DNA of 64,000 nt from an uncultured Porphyromonadaceae bacterium (GTDB lineage Bacteria; Bacteroidota; Bacteroidia; Bacteroidales; Muribaculaceae), in NCBI GenBank assembly GCA_902493335.1, contig CABUPJ010000006.1:1-64000 (forward strand), in the 5' to 3' direction. Below are positions 25,701 to 33,395 of the stretch, one piece after another. Each line of letters begins with the position of its first letter. Within the stretch, counting starts at the first letter, position 1. The position numbers were made by a program, and so were the translations under genes. Below the pieces are notes generated by a model that saw nothing but the letters and a program-made list of their open reading frames with translations, was not told where the DNA came from and searched no databases.

Positions 25701-26054
25701 CGCAGCGCTGCCGCCGTGAATCAGACAGCTGAAGTCGCCGAGGTCGTCCCCTCGGGTCTCGACGGCTCGTGGACAGGCACTTTCGACGGCGTCGGCGCCA
25801 CGATGACCGTCTCGTCAGCCGACGGCGTCACGCGCGCTAAAATCACCATCTCCTACTCTAACCCGCTGCGTCAGACAGCCACCGTCAAACCGACGGCTGA
25901 CGGAGGCGTCACCATGACCGTCATCTCCTCGACCGGAGCCGTCGGCGGCCATTACGACGCCACCCTCACTACCGGCAACAGCTATATGACAGGCAAATAC
26001 ATCAATCCCACGACAGGGCGCTCGCTCTTCTTCCAATTCTCTAAAAAACCGTGA
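22719..26054 (+). CDS. Transmembrane Ser/Thr protein kinase with repeats and C-terminal sensor-like domain
   Basis: An 1111-residue protein. Residues 1-70 are a disordered Pro/Gly/Thr stretch with GGTAVA-type repeats. The kinase domain (about 78-340) keeps every key residue: Lys112 (FAIK), HRDIKPAN (202-209), DFG (224-226) and APE (249-251). Residues 351-690 hold four degenerate repeats of about 85-90 residues, each with a core like TPAEIAAEL. Membrane helices lie near 799-820, 838-900 (probably three) and 968-988. With a cytoplasmic kinase, an odd number of helices would put the last 120 residues outside; they are beta-rich (GSWTGTFDGVG) and lipocalin-like in style. It may be an envelope-sensing kinase. 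The stop overlaps the GTG start of the AAA gene. Confidence 0.85.
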   Translation: MSTKTPIPSPPPSTSPSGTAGIDAPGTGTYIAPGSGTAIAGGGTAVASGGTAIATGGTAVVNDKGGGAALPADRDSYRLGKLDFKVIRRLSSATGEASVLLAENGGNSFAIKLYRPGHRPDDGVIGRLCRARGNGLTVDVYDHGVWHDPDDPSVERYYEVQRYYPAGGLEGENIRGNEQRFREIALNMASAIDFCHSHRILHRDIKPANFLYADDSHRRFVLADFGIARGIAADGRCKIDSGRTPVYAAPECYISIDRRLIDVDRKSDYYAMGMSLLALWIGEDSLRGNERELIMKKQNEALPYPDDMSPHTLSLIKALTRRDIAQRADFATIKRWAAGETVFDMADYHKNATGFRIIFNSSRNQIAQSPAELAAMMWNDQTLAIKYLYSGTLKQWFMDLGRPETAVEIDNIAEELYPHNHRAGLYAVCLLLDPEMPFTGVKGNSIVTPAEIAAELWANASTYKELLASPDALLYVYMRSCGLEAIAGKYPRLIARDADCYFFDLIYTLDPSLPYPVKDIKGKWHNARSVNDIIAVAHDPGLDAVSLKHIMSDDFTTWLSARDKALAGKIADTARRTRDCWATLYALAPAASYNFVTDANAIDYLFTPAQLAEEISREMAGLSTLGLKLTEQLGRSAFDGSRLHRYLESKGKYDRQISWVRYCKNLTSTDNAGKIGPYNDDIATYKVIRGWGGSCPYYPAHGHGRKLLSLADVDSCPSSVLSFEKQRLADWLTGFFQENPSADYKRRSYSDLTGDYYDYLVKRLPDCNYISRSSKLAKTLNAAIADEKQAWKNIHTIQWLTVLLCFIPMLATFVILLVTGFSDISRVLRPLIEASGHYAGIALGIIGGLASMASSRPSLIGAGIVGLIIYGLTVFVFKFLVVLAPWLLAALLALAIWYFGRDIFISTKKKAMAGVSAASMNDTVHLRLIGEAFGTTSKIFKNTQPGYLLDMLRSSTDEARSKIKKMLRCGAVLLILSAATVAFNIFVTPTLLDSRSAAAVNQTAEVAEVVPSGLDGSWTGTFDGVGATMTVSSADGVTRAKITISYSNPLRQTATVKPTADGGVTMTVISSTGAVGGHYDATLTTGNSYMTGKYINPTTGRSLFFQFSKKP

Positions 26055-29000
26055 ATACCGACAACAAATGCACCCGCTGCGGGAGCGCCAACCGCCCCGA
26101 AGCACGATACTGCAAACATTGTGGCAACGCTCTTGCCGTAACATCCAAGCAGTCGATTCTCGACAGTGTCAAAGGCCTCGTCCGTGTCAAAGACTGCCTC
26201 TCGGACATCTACGACAAAGCCATTGCGATAAAAAACCGCGCCGAGGCCACCAAAGTGAAGATGCGCCTCGAAATGAATTTCTTCATCACCGGCGCACCCG
26301 GCACAGGCAAATCAATGCTCGCCAATACGATAGCACGACTGCTGGCCGACGCAGGCGTCACATCGCAGCGACCTCCCGTCACCGTCGACGCAGCCGACTA
26401 CGAACAGTGGGCCAAAGAAATTGACAAGAACACCGAGGCTATCAAAGACGGTGTTCTCATCATCGAGAACACAGGCAAACTCACGGGGCGTCAGTATGGC
26501 TCAGGCGTCTCGCCTCTCGACCCGCTCTTCTCACGCCTCTCGCGATGGTACGGCAACCCCGACAGCCCCGTCGTCATACTCACGGGGCTGACCGACATGG
26601 CCGATTTCATGCGCAGCAACACCAACATCGGCCGTTATTTCCCCTTTGTCTTCCACCTCGAGCCTTACACCATCGCCGAGATGGCCGACATCTGCGAAGC
26701 GGTGCTCCTTAGCCGTTTCGGCCTCACTCTCGAGACAGAGGCCCGCGAGAAACTCGAGCGCGTGTTCACCGACGCGCGTCGCGACTCCAAATCGACCGCC
26801 GACAACGGACACCTTGCCGCCCGCAAAGCCTCCGAGATATCGGTCGAACACACGGCCTTCCCCGGCGACGACACCACTGTCGGACCCGACGAAGTCCCGG
26901 GCAAAGAATTCATCGCCAAGACTTTCGAGCAGGTTATCGCCGAATTTGACAACTATGTCGGCATCGACGAGATAAAAGAGACCGTGCGCACCATCGCCGC
27001 CCGTGTCGACCAGCGGCGCCGAGCCATCGAAGCCGGCACGGCCGATCCCAAGACACCGCTCATCGACTCCCACTATCAGTTTCTCGGCAATCCCGGCACA
27101 GGCAAGACCACTGTCGCGCGCATATTCGCCGACGCCCTCAAGTCGCTCGGCGCACTGCCCGTCGGACAGCTCATCGAAGTCTCGCGCGACGACCTTGTCA
27201 GCAAATATGTCGGCGAGACGCCCCAGCTGGTCAAGGCCGCTGTCGAACGCGCGATAGGCGGCGTGCTTTTCATCGACGAGGCATACCGCCTCTGCCGCGA
27301 CAAAAACGACACATTCGGACTCGAGGCCATCGAGAGCCTTCTGACATATACAGAAAACCGCCGCGGCGAGTTCGTACTCATCATGGCCGGCTACACCAAG
27401 GAAATGGGTGAGCTCGCGGCTGTCAACGACGGCATAGCCTCACGCATCAACAACAAGGTCTACTTCCGCGACTACAAACCCGAGGAACTCACCGAAATCT
27501 TCCGGCGCATGCTCGCCGCGACGCCCGAACGCTTCACCGTCGACCCCGAGACCGATGCACGGCTCATCAACGTCTTCAGCCGCATGTATCAGACACGGAC
27601 ATCGCAGTTCGGCAATGCCCGCGAGGTCCGTAACGTCCTCACCACAGCCATTTCGCGCCATGCAGCCCGCGTAGGCGCCCAGGGCGGTAATCCGGCCGAC
27701 ACCGTCCTCACCCTCGACGATATAGACGCCGGCGCGACATCGGCACCAACTACAGCCGACGAGATACTCGCACCGCTCGACGGTCTCATCGGCATGGAGA
27801 GCGTCCGCAGCCAGCTGCGCGCCCTCGCCAACAAGATGATAAAAGACCGGCGCCGCGCCGCCGCACGCCCCGGCTCGACCGAAATACCGACCGTCCACAT
27901 CGCCCTGACGGGCAATCCCGGCACCGGCAAGACCGAAGTTGCCAAACGCCTCGGACGCGTCTTCAAGGCGATGGGCATCCTGCCGACCGACAAAGTCGTC
28001 TTCCGCGAGCGCAAAACCCTGCTCGACAGCTATTCAAATTCAGCCGCCGTCAACATGGACAAGGCCGTCGACGAAGCCATCGGCGGCGTCCTCTTCATTG
28101 ACGAGGCATATAACCTGATGCCGCTCGACCCGGGCGGACGCGACAACATAGGCGCTCAGGCCGTCGAAGCTCTGATGACGCGCATGGTCAACGACGCCGG
28201 CAAATTCATCACCGTCATCGCAGGCTACAAGAATCTCATCGAAGAATTTGTCAACAACGCCAATCCCGGTCTCAAGAGCCGTTTCACAACCTACATCGAC
28301 ATCCCCGACTATAACGCCGGCCAACTTTTTGAAATATATATGCAGCAGGCCGAACGCCGAGGCTATACCCTTACCCCCGGCGCGGTCGAACGTCTCAAAC
28401 TGAAAATCGACGAGATGATAACATCGAAAGACGAACGCTTTGCCAACGCCCGCGACATCATCGCCGTCTTCAACGAGACATGCCTGCGGCAGGACTCGCG
28501 CGTCGACGTCGACGCATCCGTCGACCAGCTCTATATAATCACCGAAGACGATATTCCCTACACACCGCCCCGGAAGATAGACCTCACAGACTGTCTAAAC
28601 CGTCTCGACGACCTTATCGGCCTCGACAGCGTCAAAAAATCGCTGCGCGACCTCGCCGACAGCATCACCGTCGAGCAGCAGCGCGCGGCTATCGAAGGAC
28701 GTCGCCCGCAATATGTCTACGACCACTATCTTTTCGTCGGCAATCCGGGCACAGGCAAGACCACCGTCGCCCGCATCATGGGCGAAATCATGCACTCGCT
28801 CGGACTCCTGCCGAGCAACAAGGTCATCGAGACCGTCGCCAAAGACTATATCGCCGGTTACGTCGGCCAGACGGCCCGCCAGACCGAAATCACCGTCAAC
28901 CGCGCCCTCGGCGGCATTCTCTTCATCGACGAAGCTTACGGCCTCAACGACGGGCCCGGCGGTTTCGGCAAAGACGCCATGCCGACACTGCTGACGAAAC

Positions 29001-29392
29001 TTCTCGACTACAAAGGACGCATGATCTGCATCGCCGCTGGCTATCCGCGGGAGATACGCCAATGGGTCGACACCAACAGCGGTCTGCGTTCACGATTCAC
29101 CAAAGAGATTATCTTCGAGGATTATGACGCCGACCAGCTCGCGCAAATATTCCTCAACCTCGCGGCCAAGGCCAAATTTACCCTTACGCCCGAGGCCGAC
29201 GAGGCCATGCGTTCATACTTCCGCACCCTCGTCTACAACAAGACACGCGACTTTGCAAACGCACGCGAGGCGCGCAACTACTTCGACGCCGTCAAGCTCC
29301 GCCAGGGTGCCCGTCTGCGCCGCATCATGGAAATGCCGTCGTTCGACCGCACGGCCTATTTCGTCCTCGAGCGCGAGGACATGCTCGTCTGA
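26051..29392 (+). CDS. Zinc-ribbon protein with four AAA+ modules (CbbX/SpoVK-like)
   Basis: An 1113-residue protein with GTG start overlapping the kinase stop (GTGA). A zinc ribbon (Cys7, 10, 21, 24) is followed by four AAA+ modules. Module 1: Walker A GAPGTGKS (81-88) but a degenerate Walker B (VLIIENTG). Modules 2, 3 and 4: GNPGTGKT at 346, 621 and 897, each with a perfect Walker B (FIDEAY). Modules 2-4 are of the CbxX/CfqX type, like Rubisco activase CbbX and EccA, which use ATP to remodel partner proteins. CbbX has one module, so three tandem copies plus a degenerate fourth may build a pseudo-hexamer-like machine. It is the third gene of the cassette and is followed by a strong terminator. 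Confidence 0.88.
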   Translation: MNTDNKCTRCGSANRPEARYCKHCGNALAVTSKQSILDSVKGLVRVKDCLSDIYDKAIAIKNRAEATKVKMRLEMNFFITGAPGTGKSMLANTIARLLADAGVTSQRPPVTVDAADYEQWAKEIDKNTEAIKDGVLIIENTGKLTGRQYGSGVSPLDPLFSRLSRWYGNPDSPVVILTGLTDMADFMRSNTNIGRYFPFVFHLEPYTIAEMADICEAVLLSRFGLTLETEAREKLERVFTDARRDSKSTADNGHLAARKASEISVEHTAFPGDDTTVGPDEVPGKEFIAKTFEQVIAEFDNYVGIDEIKETVRTIAARVDQRRRAIEAGTADPKTPLIDSHYQFLGNPGTGKTTVARIFADALKSLGALPVGQLIEVSRDDLVSKYVGETPQLVKAAVERAIGGVLFIDEAYRLCRDKNDTFGLEAIESLLTYTENRRGEFVLIMAGYTKEMGELAAVNDGIASRINNKVYFRDYKPEELTEIFRRMLAATPERFTVDPETDARLINVFSRMYQTRTSQFGNAREVRNVLTTAISRHAARVGAQGGNPADTVLTLDDIDAGATSAPTTADEILAPLDGLIGMESVRSQLRALANKMIKDRRRAAARPGSTEIPTVHIALTGNPGTGKTEVAKRLGRVFKAMGILPTDKVVFRERKTLLDSYSNSAAVNMDKAVDEAIGGVLFIDEAYNLMPLDPGGRDNIGAQAVEALMTRMVNDAGKFITVIAGYKNLIEEFVNNANPGLKSRFTTYIDIPDYNAGQLFEIYMQQAERRGYTLTPGAVERLKLKIDEMITSKDERFANARDIIAVFNETCLRQDSRVDVDASVDQLYIITEDDIPYTPPRKIDLTDCLNRLDDLIGLDSVKKSLRDLADSITVEQQRAAIEGRRPQYVYDHYLFVGNPGTGKTTVARIMGEIMHSLGLLPSNKVIETVAKDYIAGYVGQTARQTEITVNRALGGILFIDEAYGLNDGPGGFGKDAMPTLLTKLLDYKGRMICIAAGYPREIRQWVDTNSGLRSRFTKEIIFEDYDADQLAQIFLNLAAKAKFTLTPEADEAMRSYFRTLVYNKTRDFANAREARNYFDAVKLRQGARLRRIMEMPSFDRTAYFVLEREDMLV

Positions 29393-29432
29393 CAAAACTG
29401 ACATTTGTTCAGACCATAGGCCTAACATTCTT

Positions 29433-29482
29433 AAAACAACAGGCCGGAACTCATCGAAATGATGAACTCCGGCCTGTTGTTT
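29433..29482. terminator. Bidirectional terminator between the AAA gene and rpmH
   Basis: Arms AACAACAGGCCGG and CCGGCCTGTTGTT, extended by CTCATC/GATGA, around a GAAAT loop. It sits between two convergent genes and has A-rich sequence on one side and T-rich on the other. Confidence 0.85.
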
Positions 29483-29504
29483 ATCCTAAAGACCAGGATA
29501 ATAA

Positions 29505-29660
29505 TTACTTTCCTGCGATAGAGTCAGAGACGGTCAGACGTGCGCGGCCTTTGGCGCGGCGACGGGCAAGAACCTTGCGGCCATCGGGGGTTGACATTCT
29601 CTCACGGAAACCGTGCTTGTTAACTCTTTTACGATTAGAGGGTTGAAATGTTCTTTTCAT
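29505..29660 (-). CDS. rpmH: 50S ribosomal protein L34
   Basis: A 51-residue, very basic protein, MKRTFQPSNRKRVNKHGFRE, then RMSTPDGRKVLARRRAKGR: a full match to the L34 signature. It is part of the large ribosomal subunit. It is transcribed on its own from a consensus promoter at 29703-29734 and ends at a shared bidirectional terminator. The C-terminus (LTVSDSIAGK) is slightly longer than in E. coli, as is common in Bacteroidetes. Confidence 0.97.
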   Translation of the reverse strand: MKRTFQPSNRKRVNKHGFRERMSTPDGRKVLARRRAKGRARLTVSDSIAGK

Positions 29661-29702
29661 TGCCTTATATTATTTTGTTTACTTATTTCACAATTCAGAG
29701 TG

Positions 29703-29734
29703 CAAATTTAGGAAATAAAAATCAACTGTGCAAA
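29703..29734 (-). promoter_or_regulatory. Consensus promoter of rpmH
   Basis: On the minus strand: TTTG (29734-29731), 20-bp spacer, TAAATTTG (29710-29703). Both elements match the Bacteroidetes consensus exactly. The leader would be about 35 nt. Confidence 0.8.
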
Positions 29735-29837
29735 GCCTTGACTTAAAAACTTGCAAACAATTTCAGCTGAAAGAACAGAACGGTGTTTTCTGTCGGTTTT
29801 AGATTATGGAAACCTGACTCATACTGAAAATAATTCG

Positions 29838-29845
29838 TATTTTTG
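29838..29845 (+). promoter_or_regulatory. -7 box upstream of the leucine-rich-repeat protein gene
   Basis: TATTTTTG fits TAnnTTTG. The predicted leader to the ATG at 29969 is about 115 nt. The 300 bp between rpmH and this gene hold only the two promoters and AT-rich sequence. Confidence 0.45.
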
Positions 29846-29968
29846 CAGGCAAATGACTGCTGTCGTGCTGCGATTCTTATTACAACCATCTGTTTCAGAT
29901 TTTTACACATCAGACACATATTTTTCCATACGATTAACCCACTCGTTTTATTAATATATCATCATAAT

Positions 29969-32131
29969 ATGTCTAAGCGTATTGTTTTTTTATTGGCTCT
30001 AATGCTGTATACGGCACTCTACGGAATGGCTCAGACCATTTACAGCAGATTTACCGTTGGCTTTGTTGAATATGGAGTTTTGAGTGACACCGAGGCCGCT
30101 GTTACAAATTTTAGGCCTGAAGAAAAAATCACATCCTTCACATTGCCGGAAACGGTCACAGACCAATCGGGCAAGAAATATAAGGTCACGACAATCTGTT
30201 CGCATGCCTTTGCCGGCGCCTCGTCCGTCAAACCCATCGAAGTCAACAGACTGACACTGCCGTCATCAGTAGTAAATATATCGGCATCGGCATTCCGCGC
30301 CAATATAAAAATTAAAAACCTGACCATAAAAGGCAAAGCCGCAATAGCCGATATGGCATTCGCCTCATGCACCGGTCTTGAGTCTGTCACTTTCGGCCCG
30401 GTTTCATCAATAGGTAAAAATGCTTTTTACAATACAGGCCTGACAAATGTCAAAGTGCCGAATGTTCCGGGAGGTATCGGTGAAGCTGCTTTCGCCGGGT
30501 GCGAACAGCTTAAATCGGTCACCTTCGACAATAAGGTATCGGCGTTGCCCAACGGATGTTTTCGCGACTGCCCGTTGTTGAACAATATCACAATCCCCGT
30601 ATCAATAACCGAATTACCCGACAACTGCTTCTCAGGTTGCACAGGTCTTGGCAACATAACTCTTCACGACCAGCTGTATAAAGTAGGTAACAGCTGCTTC
30701 AGAGGCTGCAAATCATTGACACATCTGCCGCAACCGCATCATTATTCATCAGGCGACTACGCTTTCGCACAATGTCTCGGCCTGACCGAAGTCAATGTCT
30801 GCAATACCGGCCGCGCCACTTTCTCAAGCTGTGTAAATATAACAAAAGCCACGATAACCGGTTATACCGGCCCATATCCTCTGCAGGGCTGCGACGGCAT
30901 AACACGCCTCGACATAACCGGTGGTGGATCGCTCGGAGAAGCGGCACTTTCAGGGATGAAGAACCTCAGGGAAATATATTGCTACAGCACACAAAGAATA
31001 CCGACAACGGCTGAATACTACACCGCGACTGCCCCCGACTGGGTATATGAAAACGTGAAGCTCTATGTTCCCGAGGGTTGCAAGAAAGAATATATCACAG
31101 ACGGAGACAACTATGCCGGCAAATCCGCCTGGAAAAATTTCAAGAATATCAGCGAAACAATATCCAACTCTGATTTATTGAGAAATATCTATATCCCCGA
31201 TGCCACCGTTAAAGTCGGAGAGATATTAGACATTGCCTGCGAAGTAAGCCCTGTACCCTGGACATCGTCAGAATTCTATCTATACAGCGACGATATATTT
31301 ACAGTCTTGGCCTACGGATATACTCCGGGTTACAGTTATTGGTCTCCGGGATACCTCGTAGGACAGGCTCCGGGTACAACGACTGTCCATTTTTATGACG
31401 TGAACAGCGGATTGCAGACCTCGTTCAAGGTCACTGTGGTAGAAGACCCGGAGAATCCCGATTATCTGACAGGACTACATACGATGACCTATTCCCGTGG
31501 TGGAATTTCATCAGGTAGTGTTCCAGACATACTACCCAAGACATTCAAACTTGGCCTGATCAATAATCCACAGGTTACCGAAGATTACACCTGGGAGCCG
31601 AAATACAGCATATATTTCAGTGGTATCCTAAACCCTGATGTATTACTGGATGCTTCAGACTTGGAAGTAAACTTTGACAACGGTGCTGTTACCGCAGCCA
31701 TAGATGTCTTGATTAAAGACGTGACCGATGACGGCATTGCAGCTTTCTGGTACTGGAATCATGATAACTATCCGTTTAAAATATATAAAAAAGATGGTGT
31801 TTTGCGGATGTCAGACGGCGTAATCTCCGGATGGATTGAGCACGATGAGCCAACATGGTCGGTTTCTGATCAATGGGGACAAGAAATCATTGATATACAC
31901 GAGGTCGGGATGGATAGCGCCACTGACATTTACCGCGATGACATGTCATCATGCGTCAATTACAGACTAACCGGCAACCGTCTGGAGTTTGAGACAAGCG
32001 GTGACATATATGTCTATACTCACAGCGGCAATCTCCACGCTCATTCACACAGCGACAATATCGTGATTGACACTCCGGGATTTTATATCGTCAGATTCAA
32101 TAACGCCGCATTTAAAATAGCAATACCATAA
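29969..32131 (+). CDS. BspA-like leucine-rich-repeat surface protein
   Basis: A 720-residue exported protein. The start at 29969 is chosen because MSKRIVFLLALMLYTALYG is the signal peptide; the 42 codons before it are AT-rich leader. Residues 50-350 hold BspA/TpLRR-type leucine-rich repeats (LTLPSSVVNISASAFRAN, IADMAFASCTGLESVTF, LPNGCFRDCPLLNNITIP). After this come beta-rich domains, with a Pro/Tyr-rich stretch near 450. The C-terminus (PGFYIVRFNNAAFKIAIP) is a short T9SS-like ending. BspA proteins bind host matrix or other bacteria. The second half has lower GC than nearby genes. A 21-bp-stem terminator follows immediately. Confidence 0.85.
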   Translation: MSKRIVFLLALMLYTALYGMAQTIYSRFTVGFVEYGVLSDTEAAVTNFRPEEKITSFTLPETVTDQSGKKYKVTTICSHAFAGASSVKPIEVNRLTLPSSVVNISASAFRANIKIKNLTIKGKAAIADMAFASCTGLESVTFGPVSSIGKNAFYNTGLTNVKVPNVPGGIGEAAFAGCEQLKSVTFDNKVSALPNGCFRDCPLLNNITIPVSITELPDNCFSGCTGLGNITLHDQLYKVGNSCFRGCKSLTHLPQPHHYSSGDYAFAQCLGLTEVNVCNTGRATFSSCVNITKATITGYTGPYPLQGCDGITRLDITGGGSLGEAALSGMKNLREIYCYSTQRIPTTAEYYTATAPDWVYENVKLYVPEGCKKEYITDGDNYAGKSAWKNFKNISETISNSDLLRNIYIPDATVKVGEILDIACEVSPVPWTSSEFYLYSDDIFTVLAYGYTPGYSYWSPGYLVGQAPGTTTVHFYDVNSGLQTSFKVTVVEDPENPDYLTGLHTMTYSRGGISSGSVPDILPKTFKLGLINNPQVTEDYTWEPKYSIYFSGILNPDVLLDASDLEVNFDNGAVTAAIDVLIKDVTDDGIAAFWYWNHDNYPFKIYKKDGVLRMSDGVISGWIEHDEPTWSVSDQWGQEIIDIHEVGMDSATDIYRDDMSSCVNYRLTGNRLEFETSGDIYVYTHSGNLHAHSHSDNIVIDTPGFYIVRFNNAAFKIAIP

Positions 32132-32141
32132 GATTATATGG

Positions 32142-32188
32142 TATCAAAAAAGAGCGCGCCATAAAAAATGGCGCGCTCTTTTTTGATA
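32142..32188. terminator. Strong bidirectional terminator
   Basis: A perfect 21-bp stem (32142-32162 with 32168-32188) with core AAAAAAGAGCGCGCCAT and a 5-nt A loop. It ends both the leucine-rich-repeat gene (plus) and the dipeptide epimerase operon (minus). Confidence 0.92.
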
Positions 32189-32210
32189 TACTCCAATTAT
32201 TTCATACTCA

Positions 32211-33347
32211 TTAAGACAGCAGTTCGACGCCGATGCCGGGACGGTCGGGTATCGTCACTTTGCCGTCAACGATTTTGATGCCGTCGAAACGGTCGTTTGC
32301 GATAAGGAGGTTGCCGTCAAGGTCAGCCCAGTCGACAAGCGGCGCGAGCTGTGCGGCTGCTGTCACGGCACATGATGTCTCGGTCATACAGCCGAGCATC
32401 ACCTTCATGCCCAGAGCGCGGGCGAGCGTGGCCATCTGATAGGCCTCGTGCATGCCGGTGCTCTTCATCAGCTTGATATTGATGCCGTCATATGCCTCTG
32501 ACGCACGTTTGACGTCGGGAAGGCGCTGCAAGAATTCATCAGCGATGAGAGGCAGGGGCGAACGCTCGCGCAGCCACGCGGTTTCCTCGATCATTTCCTT
32601 AGGCATAGGCTGTTCGACAAAAAGACAGTTGCGTTCGGCAAGCCAGTGGCACATGTCAAGAGCCTTCTCCTTGTCAGTCCAGCCCTGATTGGCGTCGACA
32701 CAGATAGGCACGTCGGTGTTCACTTTGCGCAAAGCGTTGACAACCTCCTTGTCATGATCGAGACCCATCTTGACTTTCACCACTTTAAACGGCGCGGTCT
32801 CGGCAATCTTCGCAGCCATCTCCTTCGGGTCTGCGTCATAGCTGATTGTATACGATGTATTGGGACAGTTGGCCGGATTGAGACCCCAGATCTTATACCA
32901 GGGCTGCCCCATCAGCTTGCCCGTGAGATCATGGAGAGCTATGTCGACCGACGCTTTGGCGGCACGGTTGCCCGGAGCCACACTGTCCATATACTGATGT
33001 ATGTCTTCGATGCGGAATGGGTCGTCGAACTGTGATAAATCAAGTGACGACAGAAATTTAGTCACACTTTCAACACTTTCGCCGAGATAAGGAGGCATCG
33101 AGGCCTCGCCGTAACCGACTACGCCGTCATATTCGATCTCGACCTGCACGTCGGGTGTGGTGGTGCGCTGCGAGCGCGCCAGATTGAACGCATGTTTGAG
33201 TTTCAGCTCGTAGGGAGCGAAAGAGAGATTGAGGCGTCCGGCGCGTGATGTCTTTTTCGTGGGCTGTCCGAAGGCTGAGAATGAAATTGGTGAAGCTGCT
33301 ACGGCTGCACTGATGAGAGATGTTTTGAGAAATTTCCGGCGGTCCAT
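32211..33347 (-). CDS. Dipeptide epimerase, Tat-exported
   Basis: A 378-residue enolase-superfamily enzyme of the muconate-lactonizing type. The N-terminus MDRRKFLKTSLISAAVAASP is a twin-arginine signal, so it acts outside the cytoplasm, unlike E. coli YcjG. Catalytic residues are complete: KxK (Lys191, Lys193), metal ligands Asp218 (CVDANQGW), Glu245 (FVEQPMP), Asp270 (LIADE), and Lys292 (INIKLMK). Relatives epimerise L-Ala-D/L-Glu and similar dipeptides from murein. It lies 48 bp downstream of an NlpC/P60 peptidase that would release such dipeptides. It is the last gene of the operon, before a strong terminator. Confidence 0.9.
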   Translation of the reverse strand: MDRRKFLKTSLISAAVAASPISFSAFGQPTKKTSRAGRLNLSFAPYELKLKHAFNLARSQRTTTPDVQVEIEYDGVVGYGEASMPPYLGESVESVTKFLSSLDLSQFDDPFRIEDIHQYMDSVAPGNRAAKASVDIALHDLTGKLMGQPWYKIWGLNPANCPNTSYTISYDADPKEMAAKIAETAPFKVVKVKMGLDHDKEVVNALRKVNTDVPICVDANQGWTDKEKALDMCHWLAERNCLFVEQPMPKEMIEETAWLRERSPLPLIADEFLQRLPDVKRASEAYDGINIKLMKSTGMHEAYQMATLARALGMKVMLGCMTETSCAVTAAAQLAPLVDWADLDGNLLIANDRFDGIKIVDGKVTIPDRPGIGVELLS

Positions 33348-33395
33348 ATTAATAATATGTATTGGTGTGATAATGATTTTGCTTATTAAGAAACT

